Shown here: positions 1 through 10,897 of the stretch, piece after piece
Position numbering within the stretch: the stretch's first letter is position 1
Layout: each line of letters opens with the position of its first letter
NCBI GenBank assembly: GCA_001630475.1
Contig: KV419441.1
Coordinates: 192,621-256,620, forward strand
Length of the DNA: 64,000 nucleotides
Direction of reading: 5' to 3'
From: Sistotremastrum niveocremeum HHB9708
Lineage: Eukaryota; Basidiomycota; Agaricomycetes; Sistotremastrales; Sistotremastraceae
The notes under the pieces: generated by a model
Database searches by the model: none
What the model was told of the DNA's origin: nothing
The model's input: only the letters and a program-made list of their open reading frames with translations
Program-made: the position numbers and the translations under genes

Positions 1-1118
1 CAGCCCCACTCCTGCATACCTTTGGACTCACCCTTGATCACGCCAGCACAATGCAATTCGACTTCACCTCTCTCTTCAATTCCCAGGCTCCCCTCCTTCA
101 GAGCGCCCTCATTCATACAAATCAGGCCTATGACACGTCCATTTTACCCTCCCTGGATGATTTTTCTTTACGACTTGGACCCTCAAATTTCAACGTTCTC
201 TTCGATAACCTTGCTGCGAATCCCTTCCTTCAATCGATCTCGCTCTCAGGGAAGAACTCATGGCCCCAATCCGTGCTCCCTCCTTCTCCAGATCATAGTC
301 TCTCTCTCCCCGAGCTCAAAGTTCTCTCCGTCAAACAAATAACCTCCGAAAGAGTACAACATATCATTTCCAATCTCGAACTGCCATCTCTCGATACTCT
401 CATTGTCCAAGAGATAATGGCGCCAGACCCTGAAGACCCTGAAACCCCCATGCTCACAGTGTCGGATGCGCTTCCGTCTATCAGCCATCTCGCTGGAGAT
501 TGGTTGAGTCTAAGCTTTTCTTCACGCGCATTCTCACTTGAGATGGGAGGATATAGCTATGTTACCCGGTGGACAACAGACGATATCCCCATGACCTCGA
601 TCGTGGACAGCATTTGCCATGTGTTTCAACTACTGGACCAACAACACACTCTAGTTCCCAAGGCTACTCGCCTCACTATTGTCAACAGCATCACTCGACA
701 CAACGAAGATGCGAACCCAAGCCCGAGCGATGATTGTCAGGCCGAGCCTCTCCCTGCCAAAAAGCCGAGGAGACCGGTGCTAGGACCACACATGGATGTC
801 AAGGATCTCGAATACCTCGTTGCTTCTGCATTCAATGCCTTCAGCTCAGTCGAGACTCTTGAAGTTTGCGGGTTTACAATCCCCGTCATCGATGTTCTTC
901 GTGGGGCTCACTCAGAAGACACTTCCGAAGACTCGGACAACCCATCGGACGAGCTTTTCCTTCCCCACTTACAGCACTTAGAGCTTAAATGTACAGTTGG
1001 GTGGGATGAGGAACCAAAGTATGATTACGACTCTTTGATCGATCTGCTTAACTCGGAGAATCGAGAAGGACTACAGATTTCCGTGCCGCAGACTACCTCC
1101 GACCAGCCGTCTTGTTGA
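1..1118 (+). CDS. F-box-like family protein, paralogue A (5' end outside the window)
   Basis: An open frame runs from base 3 to a TGA at 1116-1118 (371 residues visible). It aligns end to end with the C-terminal part of the complete paralogue at 17813-19497, which begins with an F-box-like segment, so the missing N-terminus should carry that segment and one intron. Shared blocks include GGYSYVTRW, ATRLTIVN, EYLVASAFN and a C-terminal VPQTTSD motif. The middle has an acidic Ser/Asp-rich insert (residues with repeated ED/SD) that is shorter than in the paralogue. F-box proteins usually act as substrate adaptors of SCF ubiquitin ligases; here that role is inferred from the paralogue only. No frameshift or internal stop is seen in the visible part, so the copy looks intact. 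Confidence 0.8.
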   Translation, partial: APLLHTFGLTLDHASTMQFDFTSLFNSQAPLLQSALIHTNQAYDTSILPSLDDFSLRLGPSNFNVLFDNLAANPFLQSISLSGKNSWPQSVLPPSPDHSLSLPELKVLSVKQITSERVQHIISNLELPSLDTLIVQEIMAPDPEDPETPMLTVSDALPSISHLAGDWLSLSFSSRAFSLEMGGYSYVTRWTTDDIPMTSIVDSICHVFQLLDQQHTLVPKATRLTIVNSITRHNEDANPSPSDDCQAEPLPAKKPRRPVLGPHMDVKDLEYLVASAFNAFSSVETLEVCGFTIPVIDVLRGAHSEDTSEDSDNPSDELFLPHLQHLELKCTVGWDEEPKYDYDSLIDLLNSENREGLQISVPQTTSDQPSC

Positions 1119-3035
1119 TCCGTTTTTCATGTTTCTTTCTTTCTACTGGTTTTAGTCCTGTACCTGTTTCGCTGCAATCCGATTTGTGACACCAATTTCA
1201 CTGTGACTTTCGCGCTTGTTGATTCTGTTACAGTAATTGCATAGATACTCGAGCATACTCTGACTGCCAAGCGAAGTATGCCGATAAACGTGTACGCGGG
1301 TTTTGGGCCGTTTTGAGCTGGCGTTCGAAGGCGCGGCAGCCATCAGTGCTCCTTTCCCTGACTAGACGAATACGTCGTATCAATACATGACACACAAGAG
1401 GGGAGCGAGCGAACGAACGAACCTTAGAGAACGTGGAGAGGAGGTTCTTCGTGATCCCCGCGAGTCACGATACATCATGTAGGGTTCGTCGAATTGGACG
1501 AAGGACCATCGTCCTCTGTTGAATTGTCGCGCGTTCCATCTTTCTCGATAGAGTGTTGAACGTGTGTGTGGACCACAAACCCTTCGACTGCTTCGTGCTC
1601 CCACTTTCCTACTCGGGAGAAGTCATCCGTATATTGACGGACGTCGGATATGGTTCCTAGAGCCAATGACGGCATGGGGTTGAATCCCCTTTCTTTTGCG
1701 AAACCTTCTAGAGTCGTTATGGATTCTTTTGAGTGAGTCGCCGTCGCAAGCAACAGAATCACACACGTCGTGGAGCGCTCGAATGCTGACGTGATGGGAA
1801 AGAGCAAGCGCAAGAGCGTGGATGGTTTCGGAATAGTTTAACAGCGAACTTCATGTATTCAAGGCTTGAGAATGACAACGTGGGAGGAGAGGTAGGAGAT
1901 GACGCGCAGACGTTTGGGGAGTTGTCGAGTTTGGGGCGATAGGTCTGTGGAAGGTGCTTGGCCTCTGCCGGCGTGATGGTATGCGACTCGAAGTCGTCAT
2001 GGGCGACTTGCACCGGCCGACCACACCGAAGGGTTACTTCTCTCTTTCTGCTCGCCGCCGTCTTCCAACGCGTAGCAAGACTGGAAACCGAATAAGGGTG
2101 GGCGATCAGCCTTGGTGGATTCGGTCAAATAAAGTAGGACAAATAATCGACGATACTCACCGGTTAGTTGTGAATCGCACGTCATCGCCGCCTCACCGCA
2201 GTCCAATCCAGCCGACCAAAGCAGGCATGCTTAGCATTGAGGAGGCGTTGCACCGCCCTTCCTCCTGAATACTTTGACACGCTGATTGAGCGCTCGTTCT
2301 GTGATTCCTGTTCAAAACAAGGTCCTCCAGCCATGCGATAAAAAGGGCATACCTGCGCCGGGTGTGAGTGGCTCCCTGAGATATCTTTGCCGCTGTCTTG
2401 CTGTTCGAGGCGATCCCGAAATCACGGACAGCTAGTATGCAAAGCTATGGATGATGATGGATCGTGAGGATGGGTGAAGAGTCGTCTTCTGAACAGGATG
2501 TGAGCGAAGGTTTGGGAGAAACAAGGAGGTTCTCACTACAGCTCTGCTGTCAATCAAGCACCCGATGATTTAATTTCAGACTTTGATTTGGTAACACCAA
2601 GAGCTGGTCTACCTCGGTGTCGAGGCAGGACGGTTTCGGACTTGAATCGAAGGAGTGATGGCCGTTCTGCTGTGGTTGCAGGGATTGAGATCGACATCGG
2701 CGACGTTGATAAGAAAGACGATTGTGCATTGCTTCAGGTCTGGGTGATCCCGAGTGCTTTGAGATCATTATATTGACAACCTGAGGGCTGAAAGAGGGTT
2801 TATACTCCGGCACGGAAACGCCGTCAGCGCTGGTCCTTCAGAGCTCATGCATATCAGCTTTCACTGTTTCATGCGGCTCGTGAGGTAGATACGGGCTCAC
2901 CAAGTCCTGCAAACAGGGCAAAAGCTCAAATGGATTGATTTACGGATATGGGCAGGGAGGATATGATTTCATCCAAGCAACTACCTGTAGTGGCATTAGG
3001 TATCGACTGTTCGACTCAGAGGTTGATTGATGATT
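1..3035 (+). repeat. Left copy of a ~3-kb direct segmental duplication (partner 18359-21570)
   Basis: Collinear similarity to 18359-21570 continues past the F-box gene through non-coding DNA, ending near the shared tract CGACTCAGAGG (about 3011-3022 here, 21550-21560 in the partner). The partner holds about 300 extra bases near 19668-19966. The left end is cut by the window, so the true unit may be longer. Confidence 0.85.
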
Positions 3036-3090
3036 CACTTGTTGTGATCTCGAGATTGGCGACATTGCCACAGAAAACGGTCGCTCATCA
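1119..3090. other. Gene-poor DNA inside and after the duplicated block
   Basis: No gene can be defended here. Two minus-strand open stretches (1475-1813 and 2550-2813) keep recognisably similar translations in the partner block (about 20100-20560 and 21060-21330), for example TSAFERST, TDDFSR/TNDFSR and NGHHSFDSS. This may only reflect recent duplication. No splice-consistent gene model was found. Confidence 0.5.
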
Positions 3091-3267
3091 GCAGGCATGA
3101 ATATGGGTATCCTGAGCGAGGAGATCTTGGTCTTGGGTGCAGAAGCCATCCTATTTGTCCACCTCGGCACAATGAAGGCGGATTCCGTGGTAGGGGAACT
3201 CCCTACCCCCAATGCTCCTCGCCAGTGTCCACCACCCTCTGACATGGGGGGATGAAGCAGGATGAGA
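3091..3267 (-). repeat. Left arm of a 177-bp perfect inverted repeat next to the assembly gap
   Basis: Read on the minus strand, this stretch equals 3982-4158 base for base. The identity stops sharply at 3091/4158, while on the inner side it runs into the N gap, so the arms probably extend into it. A diverged third copy lies at 12958-13120. Read 5'->3' on the plus strand, the arm keeps an open frame containing ILSEEILVLGAEA, also present in the third copy. Confidence 0.9.
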
Positions 3268-3852
3268 NNNNNNNNNNNNNNNNNNNNNNNNNNNNNNNNN
3301 NNNNNNNNNNNNNNNNNNNNNNNNNNNNNNNNNNNNNNNNNNNNNNNNNNNNNNNNNNNNNNNNNNNNNNNNNNNNNNNNNNNNNNNNNNNNNNNNNNNN
3401 NNNNNNNNNNNNNNNNNNNNNNNNNNNNNNNNNNNNNNNNNNNNNNNNNNNNNNNNNNNNNNNNNNNNNNNNNNNNNNNNNNNNNNNNNNNNNNNNNNNN
3501 NNNNNNNNNNNNNNNNNNNNNNNNNNNNNNNNNNNNNNNNNNNNNNNNNNNNNNNNNNNNNNNNNNNNNNNNNNNNNNNNNNNNNNNNNNNNNNNNNNNN
3601 NNNNNNNNNNNNNNNNNNNNNNNNNNNNNNNNNNNNNNNNNNNNNNNNNNNNNNNNNNNNNNNNNNNNNNNNNNNNNNNNNNNNNNNNNNNNNNNNNNNN
3701 NNNNNNNNNNNNNNNNNNNNNNNNNNNNNNNNNNNNNNNNNNNNNNNNNNNNNNNNNNNNNNNNNNNNNNNNNNNNNNNNNNNNNNNNNNNNNNNNNNNN
3801 NNNNNNNNNNNNNNNNNNNNNNNNNNNNNNNNNNNNNNNNNNNNNNNNNNNN
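3268..3852. other. Assembly gap of 585 N
   Basis: All bases are N. The gap is bounded by the arms of an inverted repeat, so it may hide a palindromic loop that blocked assembly, or may be a scaffolding join. Nothing can be annotated inside it. Confidence 1.
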
Positions 3853-3981
3853 CTTAGTTCCTTTCGACTCGACCAACCACCTTCAATACCACAGCCATGA
3901 TAACAAGTCCCTTTCACCAGTTCGACCAGCCCTCAAGCAATCGATGTTCTATAAGCTTTCCAGCTCCGCCATGTCTCTCTC

Positions 3982-4158
3982 TCTCATCCTGCTTCATCCC
4001 CCCATGTCAGAGGGTGGTGGACACTGGCGAGGAGCATTGGGGGTAGGGAGTTCCCCTACCACGGAATCCGCCTTCATTGTGCCGAGGTGGACAAATAGGA
4101 TGGCTTCTGCACCCAAGACCAAGATCTCCTCGCTCAGGATACCCATATTCATGCCTGC
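3982..4158 (+). repeat. Right arm of the 177-bp perfect inverted repeat
   Basis: This is the reverse complement of 3091-3267 with no mismatch seen. It shares its upstream context (ATAAGCTTT.CAGCTCCGC, 3951-3969) with the third copy near 12930-12949, which shows that the repeat unit begins before 3982. Confidence 0.9.
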
Positions 4159-5689
4159 GTCGAGCGACGCCAATTCAAGATCACCACAGGTAAATCTCTG
4201 ACCTCTATTCTACTAATCCAGTCTCCGGGCTTGACACTTGACCTGATCTGTTCACGCTGAGTCTAAGCCAATACGTGTCGTGCGGCGGTAAGTTCCTTTC
4301 TCCTATACTGGCTTCACTTACTAAATGTCATGTTGATCCTTGTCCCGAAAAGCAGTCTTCCCTTCTGGTATTGCTAACGTTGCTCTCTGCAATTGCTCCA
4401 TCATAGTCTCAGTGGCATCAGAGCAGCTGGCCGTATCGAAGGCGGCGAAAACGCCGACCGTCGTCTCGCCGCACCCAGAGAGCTATCTGTTCGCTCTCCT
4501 GTAATGGGGCTGTAGCTGCACGAGGCCCGTTGCTCTCGCAATCCGCTTTGTCTTTCCTAGTTACTTATTGTCTGTTACTAGTAATTTTAGCCGTTGCTGT
4601 CGTATAGAGAGCACTATCTGACAAGAATGAAATAATGTACCGTATATATAATTCTAGTGCTCAAATGGATCGTAGCTGATTTCTTCGAAACCATGAGCTC
4701 ACAGTCCGTCTGATGCAAATGCAGCGGGTGTGTGAAATTGATATGCAGAAGAGGTGCATCCATCCGACCTCATGGCATCGTTTCCGCAGGACCGCTTTGA
4801 GATTAGAAGAGTATCAAGACATCGCCTGCTCAGTCCAATCAGAGACGGTCGAGGGACGAAGTACCAAAGGAGGTAGTTGCAGCGCAGACAGTTCTTGAGC
4901 AAAGAGCTTAGAGTTGCCGCAGATGTCGATTCGCAGGTTGTGTAGAGGATGGAGCGAAAGACACGCGATTGAGCAGGGGACCTATCTGAATGTTCGAGAT
5001 CAAGGACACGGCGACTTGTGACACCGAATAGAAAACCTAACAGGATTCGACCTAGGTCGATCTGGTCCGCGGCCTAAGCACCCACGGCAATAGCAATTCA
5101 GGTGGGAACATCGGATATTGCACATAGACGGGGGAGACGACTAATAGAGAGATTTGAAACGCGAGTCGCAAACACGAGCCGCCGAGCGTAGCAGACAGTG
5201 GTCCAGAACCAGTCAGAAAGGCGTCGAGAACAGATTAGCTCGCTAGTTGAGAGCCTGAGCGGTGGCCGAAGATTGTTTCTCCCAGGCCTCCATACACGAA
5301 GCTAGTAGATGGAGGAGACAAATGATGAGCCGGCCTTCATTTTGAGCAGCTCGTTGAGGAAGACCAGTTGACAGATAAGAATGCAGGGCCGTCGGAGGCC
5401 GTCTGTTCTTGATCGATCCGAATCTGAGACGAAGACCCAAGAGATGTACACTCTTCAGGTCTCAGCTACCAGAGAGAAGTTCGTATGACATCCTAATGGA
5501 TGGTTCCATGCTAGTGACAGATGAGTTCAGTTAGGCTCGTGAAAAGGAGATCTCACGTACAGACGGTGGATATTCGACCTGAGAAAGCCGGCGAGCCTCG
5601 GTATACGTGGTACAGTCGATTTAGTGGCAGTATCGCACACCAGCGAGCACTTGGAGAGTCTGAAGACAAAAGCCTTAGATGAAGGCCGT
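4159..5689. other. No recognisable gene
   Basis: Only short open frames occur, none with splice-consistent extensions or family resemblance. A frame around 4410-4507 reads without stops for about 30 codons but has no supported start. Confidence 0.5.
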
Positions 5690-6700
5690 GGGAGAAAGCG
5701 TGTGATTGACAGCATCGACGCTGTCAACGAGGATTGGGCAGATCGCCGAGAGCATTGAACCGACTCTTGGCTCATTGAGCGCCTGCTCGATGGAGGGATT
5801 GCGGAGAGGATCGCTCAAGTACTGCACCACATCCATGATTATCGGCCGGAGAGGAGAAGCCTTCGAGTTCGATGACTTGCTTGACGACCTGCTTTTCATG
5901 CAGGTGTCACGACGAAATCAGCCCGAAATTTAAGGTCTTGAGTTTTCCACTCAGTCAGTATCTCTCGAGGAGTGAAGGGTGGCGGGTCAGTCAAGGAGAA
6001 TCTACTAAAATGCAGACATTCAGTGATGGCCTTCCTCAGATAAATGTGGCATAGACGCACTCGAAAAAGCAGTTTGCTGCAAGCAATACCGCGATCTCCA
6101 TGCAAATCCAGGTTCAGGTCTCGGTCAATATCCATATCCGGATTCCCCTGCTCGCCGTAGAAAATGACATCCGAACTTTCGTGCACGCTCTTCTCCTTGG
6201 CCGTCTCCACGTCCCGCTGCAACATATCCATTTCAACCACGAAGAGGCCTCGGGAGCACCGGTAGTCTCGAGCATCGCGGCTTGCTCAATAGAGAGAGGG
6301 ATTATGCTGATTTCCACCGTCGAGATCTAAGTCGGACTCGGAGTAGAAGTCTTGGAAGCCAGCGTCGTTCAAAGGGCCCATGTCAATTCGATACCCGGAG
6401 ATGGCGAGATCAAATTTCATGTGGAAGTTGGTTTTGAGCGTGATGCCTGCCATGCGAGCGATGTGTTGGTCAAACGAATAAGGCACCGTGTTTTTGAAAT
6501 TATAATCCTGGCCGGTGCAGGAGAGTCAGTCCAACAATATGTTTTCTACGCCCCGACTCACCAATTAACATCTGTCATGAATATAACCAGGCTCGAGTGC
6601 CGTGACTTACCTGACTCTCGGGGGAGACTAGAAACGCTGATTAGATGGGCGACTTATGATAAGACGACGTCAATGCATACCATTCTCAACTAACAGACCC
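5690..6700 (-). pseudogene. Decayed copy of the cohesin gene rad21
   Basis: The minus strand matches the working rad21 at 28367-30625 across exons 4 to 6. Clear blocks are QHIARMAGIT (functional copy [10 protein letters not shown]) near 6420-6470, MGPLNDAGFQDF ([12 protein letters not shown]) near 6350-6385, a SIEQ tract matching the separase-site region near 6280, the Asp-rich MDIDRDLNLDL stretch near 6100-6140, TPREILT (TPREATP) near 5965-5985, and a SIEQALNEP block near 5770-5800 (EIEQARRAP). The fragments lie in different frames with stops between them, so no full protein can be made. The exon 4 donor survives as GTGAGT near 6545-6550. Weak similarity to the conserved YLLDDCNEA exon may extend to about 6950. 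N-terminal MFYSEA and the C-terminal winged helix are not seen. Confidence 0.82.
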
Positions 6701-7529
6701 ATATCTCACTACCAATGGTTCGCTGATTTATGACCGAGGCATCGACGCCTTCAGCACTCTTGCTCGGGATGGGGCCGAGCTACCATAGTGCTACCATCAA
6801 CGAGATCGACTGGCCTGATTAGCCTTGAAAAGTAGGTGTAGTAGACCTGTAGGGCATTCCGAACACATTAATATCATTATTGCCTGGAAGAAATCAGAGA
6901 TGAAGACTTGCCATTTCTATTGCACTACCAAGAGGTATACGAGATGGACGTTGGCTCATTGGGTCCCGTAAGTGAACAGAATATCGCGGTCGGTTGTAAG
7001 AGCAAACTGTGCTTGAAATCCCGCGCTCTCCAGCGCCACGACACGACTGCAAATCATCCGCCTCCCCACGAAATTACTATCAAACCATGGCGAGGACGTT
7101 AATAGAACATATGATCAGGCCATCCGGGTGGACCGTCTCCTCTTATTCGCCGCTGCCTGACTTCTGATGCAACCTTTCGAAGTTGGTTGGTCCAGCTTTA
7201 TCTCAGGATACAACCTACTGGCGCAAGCTTACTGCGTTATATATGTGCTCTAGGAGCTGCTCCAGATCATCCGACTGATGACATTCCCCTGAAATTACCT
7301 CAATTTTTTAAGTGGCACTGAAATTCTGAAAGGGATTTCAATTTTCTATGTGAGTGCGCGACGACCTTGCTATCGAACGCTGGCGCGACGCTAAGACTCG
7401 GCTGATAGGTCTGAAACCCCTTACGACAGGCCAGCGACCGTCAACGGCTCTGACAACGGCTCTCCCATTCCATTCAGGCACGTTGTCATCGCCATTCTGC
7501 ACATGATTCCCATATCTGACTGTTCGACA
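6701..7529. other. No defensible gene; possible upstream remains of the rad21 copy
   Basis: Around 6905-6945 the minus strand weakly resembles rad21 exon 3 (TACCTCTTGG shared). Otherwise only short open frames are visible. Confidence 0.35.
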
Positions 7530-8860
7530 GACTCATAGCATATCTTGAGCACGGCGAGGAAGGATCAAGGCTCGTGTGTGAAGATGATTTTGGTGCCACA
7601 CGTCGTCGATTTCGGTCTGGGAGTCTCTGCTATGCCATCGTCGTCTGAAAAGCTAAGGTCTCGATGGGTCAAGGATATTCAACCCTGTCGTGAGTGTTCT
7701 TGATTACTCTTTCGGTTCTATGGGACTTACCGGACCTATTAGGCTGATGGTCGCTGCTTGAATTCCAATGCCGAACCACCAACGCATCTTCGCGTGATGA
7801 CTATAAGACACGACCAAAGGAAGGGGATACAGTAGTCATTAGCGTTGGCGAGTCGGCGCATTTCAAGACCACGAATTTGAAGTCACCTAAATCTCGTATA
7901 GCAGGCCATTGTATCCTCCGCATCTTGTACACTGAACTCTGCTCACAGACCTCCTCTCGCGGTTCGAAGAAACTCTGGTTGATCTCGATTAATCGTACGA
8001 CGCTATGCTCACATGGCTATCCGCGATACAATGACCCGCCCTCGATCGGGAGATCAATAAACAACTCACAAGAATAACTTCCGCCTAGTCAGCATATTGT
8101 AGTATCTAAAGAAAGTACGCGGGAAGGTGTGTTCTCGCGTTCTTGTCCTTCATTCCGCACGTGTCTCAAAGTTTGGAGTCTTCAGCACATTCTGAGCGCG
8201 AAGAGCATGGATCAAAGTTGTGTGTGAACATGATCTGATGCCACACGTCCCCTATTTCAGGCCGGGAATCTCTGCCATGGTCGTCTGGAATGCCAAGCTC
8301 TTAACCAAAGATCGATATTCGTTTAACGGTATTTAGCCTTGTAGTGAGTGTTCTTGATCAATCCTCCTGTTATATGGGACTTACCGGACCTATTAGGCTG
8401 ATAGTCGCCACTGAAACACCGATGTCGAATTACTGGATGCTTCTTCGCGTGACGACCATAAGACATGTCAAAGGGAGAAAATATAGCAGTCGTTAAATGT
8501 GGTGAGTCGGCGCATTTCAAGAGCACGTTTTCTCAGTCACCTCAAGCTCATATGTTAGGTCATCTCGACCGCCGCATCCCATAGACCAAATTGCCTGCAC
8601 AAAGGTCTCGGTTCCCGACTCGAAGAAACTCTGGTCGATCAAGATCAATTGCACGAGGCTATGCCCACATGGCTGTCCCCGGCACATGATCGTACCTCGA
8701 CTGGCAGATCAACAAACAATTCACAAGAATTACTTCGTCATACACCTCTACGGGCACCAGTCTGACATCGAAGTTTCAAAAGAAGGTACACGGGAAGGTG
8801 TGTTCTCGGACTCTTCTCTTTCGTTCCGCACGTGTCTCAAAGTTCGAGCTCTTCAGAATC
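7530..8860. repeat. Degenerate tandem duplication, period about 655 bp
   Basis: Two consecutive units match in order. Anchors are CGCGTGAtGACtATAAGAC at 7791 and 8446, TGAGTGTTCTTGAT near 7691 and 8345, and a 28-base identical tract at 7721-7748 and 8375-8402. On the minus strand that tract ends a short open stretch ATISLIGP followed by a perfect GTAAGT donor in both units. This suggests that an exon-intron boundary was duplicated and the gene then decayed. No full gene can be rebuilt. Confidence 0.75.
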
Positions 8861-9363
8861 CGCTTTGCCTGCAAGCGTCATATGCCTTCTGATCCATTGG
8901 ACGACACTCTTCTTGTTTGCCGAGCTCTGAGGTGGAAGATGGCGCGCTCTTACTGCGCAAGACGGTCGTGTTTATATCGATGCGTCACTGTATCTTCTTT
9001 ATCTTAGGAGGCCACAGCAAACCGTAATTGCATCCGTATGTTCACGACTCTGCAATCCGGATTCCCACACTCACTTCACTGCTAGTAAAGGCTCGCATAC
9101 ACGACCCGCGTTTCCCAGATTTGAGATGGTCCTCGGAACCCGTCTGTTAGCCGCTTGTTCATCCCCTCTTGATTTCAATTCGGATGGCAGTCAGACCACG
9201 CGCAAAGCTTTACGAGCACAAGTAGTATAATCGAGTGAAGAGTTGCCCCAGCCAGCAATGCGATAGATTATGACAATAAAAAGTTGTGTTACAAAACGAA
9301 CAGTATGCGAGGAAATGCGATGGCTAGTGAAAGAAAAGGAAGGAACAGATGGAGTGCAAAAAG
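8861..9363. other. Spacer downstream of F-box-like paralogue C
   Basis: No gene is seen. The segment is the 3' flank of the minus-strand gene ending at 9364. Confidence 0.5.
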
Positions 9364-10897
9364 TTATGGTGTTCGTGTCATAGTCGGGAGCCTAAAGACC
9401 TCTTCCCGCTGCGTTTTGAGCGTCGACAGGGATTCCGCGCTGCAATACGGCTCGTCTGTTGTTCCAGGAGTTGGTCCTATCTGTATAAATGCCAGTTCAG
9501 GAAGATAATACTCTTCCCATTCGCTTTCGCTCTCCTCGTTTGTCTGGACAAGAACATCCACTACCGGCGTGGCGTATCCCTCGACCTTAAGGCTGTATAC
9601 CGCATCGAACACATGGAAGGTGTAGGCCAAAAGACCCTCGAGGTCATCGAGATCCATGCTAGGTGCGAGCTTTTTCGGCGGCGCTTTTGTCGATCGGCGA
9701 GTTTTTGTCTTTTTGTCGTGAGGAGGAAGAATCTTGTTGACGATCGTAAGATGCGTAACGGGAATGTTTTTCTCGTCGTTGGTGGTCCAAACGACATGTA
9801 TCGCATTGAGTATGCTTTCGAAAATGGAGTCTCGAGTGATCCTGGAGAGAAGCTCGGCATCGGACCATCCGGTAAGATAATGAAAGCCTTGAACTTCGAG
9901 AGCGAAGCAAGTGGGGTAGAAAGTAAATTTGACATGCGAATCCTTCGGAAGCGATAGACGCGGGAATGTGCTGACGACGGAAAGGAAAGGGACCGTTGGT
10001 TGATCTGTGTTTGGCACCATGTTCTCGTGGACGGCGAGGTGGCGGAGATTTTGGTGTTGAATGTTAGAGACGATGTAATTGGATCGTAGAGAATTGATGT
10101 CTTGGATGGCAAGTGATGTACACGAGAGTTGAAAGGGTTTATGGTCAACGGGAGGAGCTGGGACGGGTGACGAGCGCCATCCTCTCGTTCCTTTGATGGT
10201 CAGAGTAACGATGGAAGTAGATTCCGAAAGCCTCTCGAGAGTAGTTCTAAAGTTATTCGGACCGACACGCATGACGACTTCTTGTAACGACGAGAAGTCT
10301 TTGAGCGCACAGGCGTCATCCGTGGCGAGCTCGATTCTTCCAAGCAGCGGTGCTTGATTGTTAAAGAGACGAGGTTTGTCGATAGGAGATGCTCGCCCGT
10401 GATCGTAGATGAGCTCGAGGTGCCGTAGCTTTGGTGCTGGCGTTCGTGCAAGAGCCTTCGCTAGTTTCCCATTCTCCCAGGCCTCGTCTATGTTGGCTTT
10501 AAGGAAGACTATATTCGCCATTTCGTCGGTGAAGAAATTGGTCCAAGCGATTTGTTTCAGAGCTTTATTTTTCGAGGAGACCGCCCTGGTTTCGAGGTAT
10601 ACTGATAGGTTACGTCGACGAGATCGGTCAAGGAATAGCTGCACCATTTCTGGTGACCATTGCAGATGTATTGTTGACCATAATGGTCTGTGGTTGATAG
10701 CGATATTTCGGAGGCGGCGATCTCTGGAATGATTGTGAAGTAATCTGCCCGATCTTTGCATCATCAAGCACGCACAGCTTAGTCCATAAGATAGCCTTCT
10801 CCTTCCTAACTTTTGCAGCTGCGGCCTGGTTCTTTTCAAATGCGCTCCAGTCCAAGATTATAGTTAAGACCTCGTCCGGGATGCGAGCGAGGGACAT
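9364..10897 (-). CDS. F-box-like family protein, paralogue C
   Basis: Exons 10776-10897 and 9364-10723 give 493 residues. The intron (GTGCGTGC..CCAG) interrupts at the same place and in the same phase as in the paralogue at 17813, and splicing restores NIAINHRPLWSTIHL against VAIAHRSMWSTVYL there. The N-terminus, SLARIPDEVLTIILDW, is an F-box-like helix pair. The rest shares the family layout (ARTPAPKLRHLEL, LTIVN, a DLEGLLAYTFHVFDAV block matching EYLVASAFNVFSSV) but is clearly diverged. It is probably an SCF substrate adaptor, with target unknown. Its orientation is opposite to paralogues A and B. The acidic insert of A and B is reduced here to a short ESESEWEE tract. Confidence 0.85.

Noticed and set aside
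22-342. Plus-strand open frame overlapping the first F-box gene
   Set aside because: It is a shadow frame of the real coding frame, which matches the paralogue at 17813-19497.
2940-3917. Long open frames crossing the N gap on both strands
   Set aside because: They are open only because N codons cannot be stops; the flanking real sequence is inverted repeat.
5030-5070. tRNA T-arm-like sequence (minus strand GGTCGAATCC)
   Set aside because: No acceptor stem, anticodon arm or D-arm could be fitted around it.
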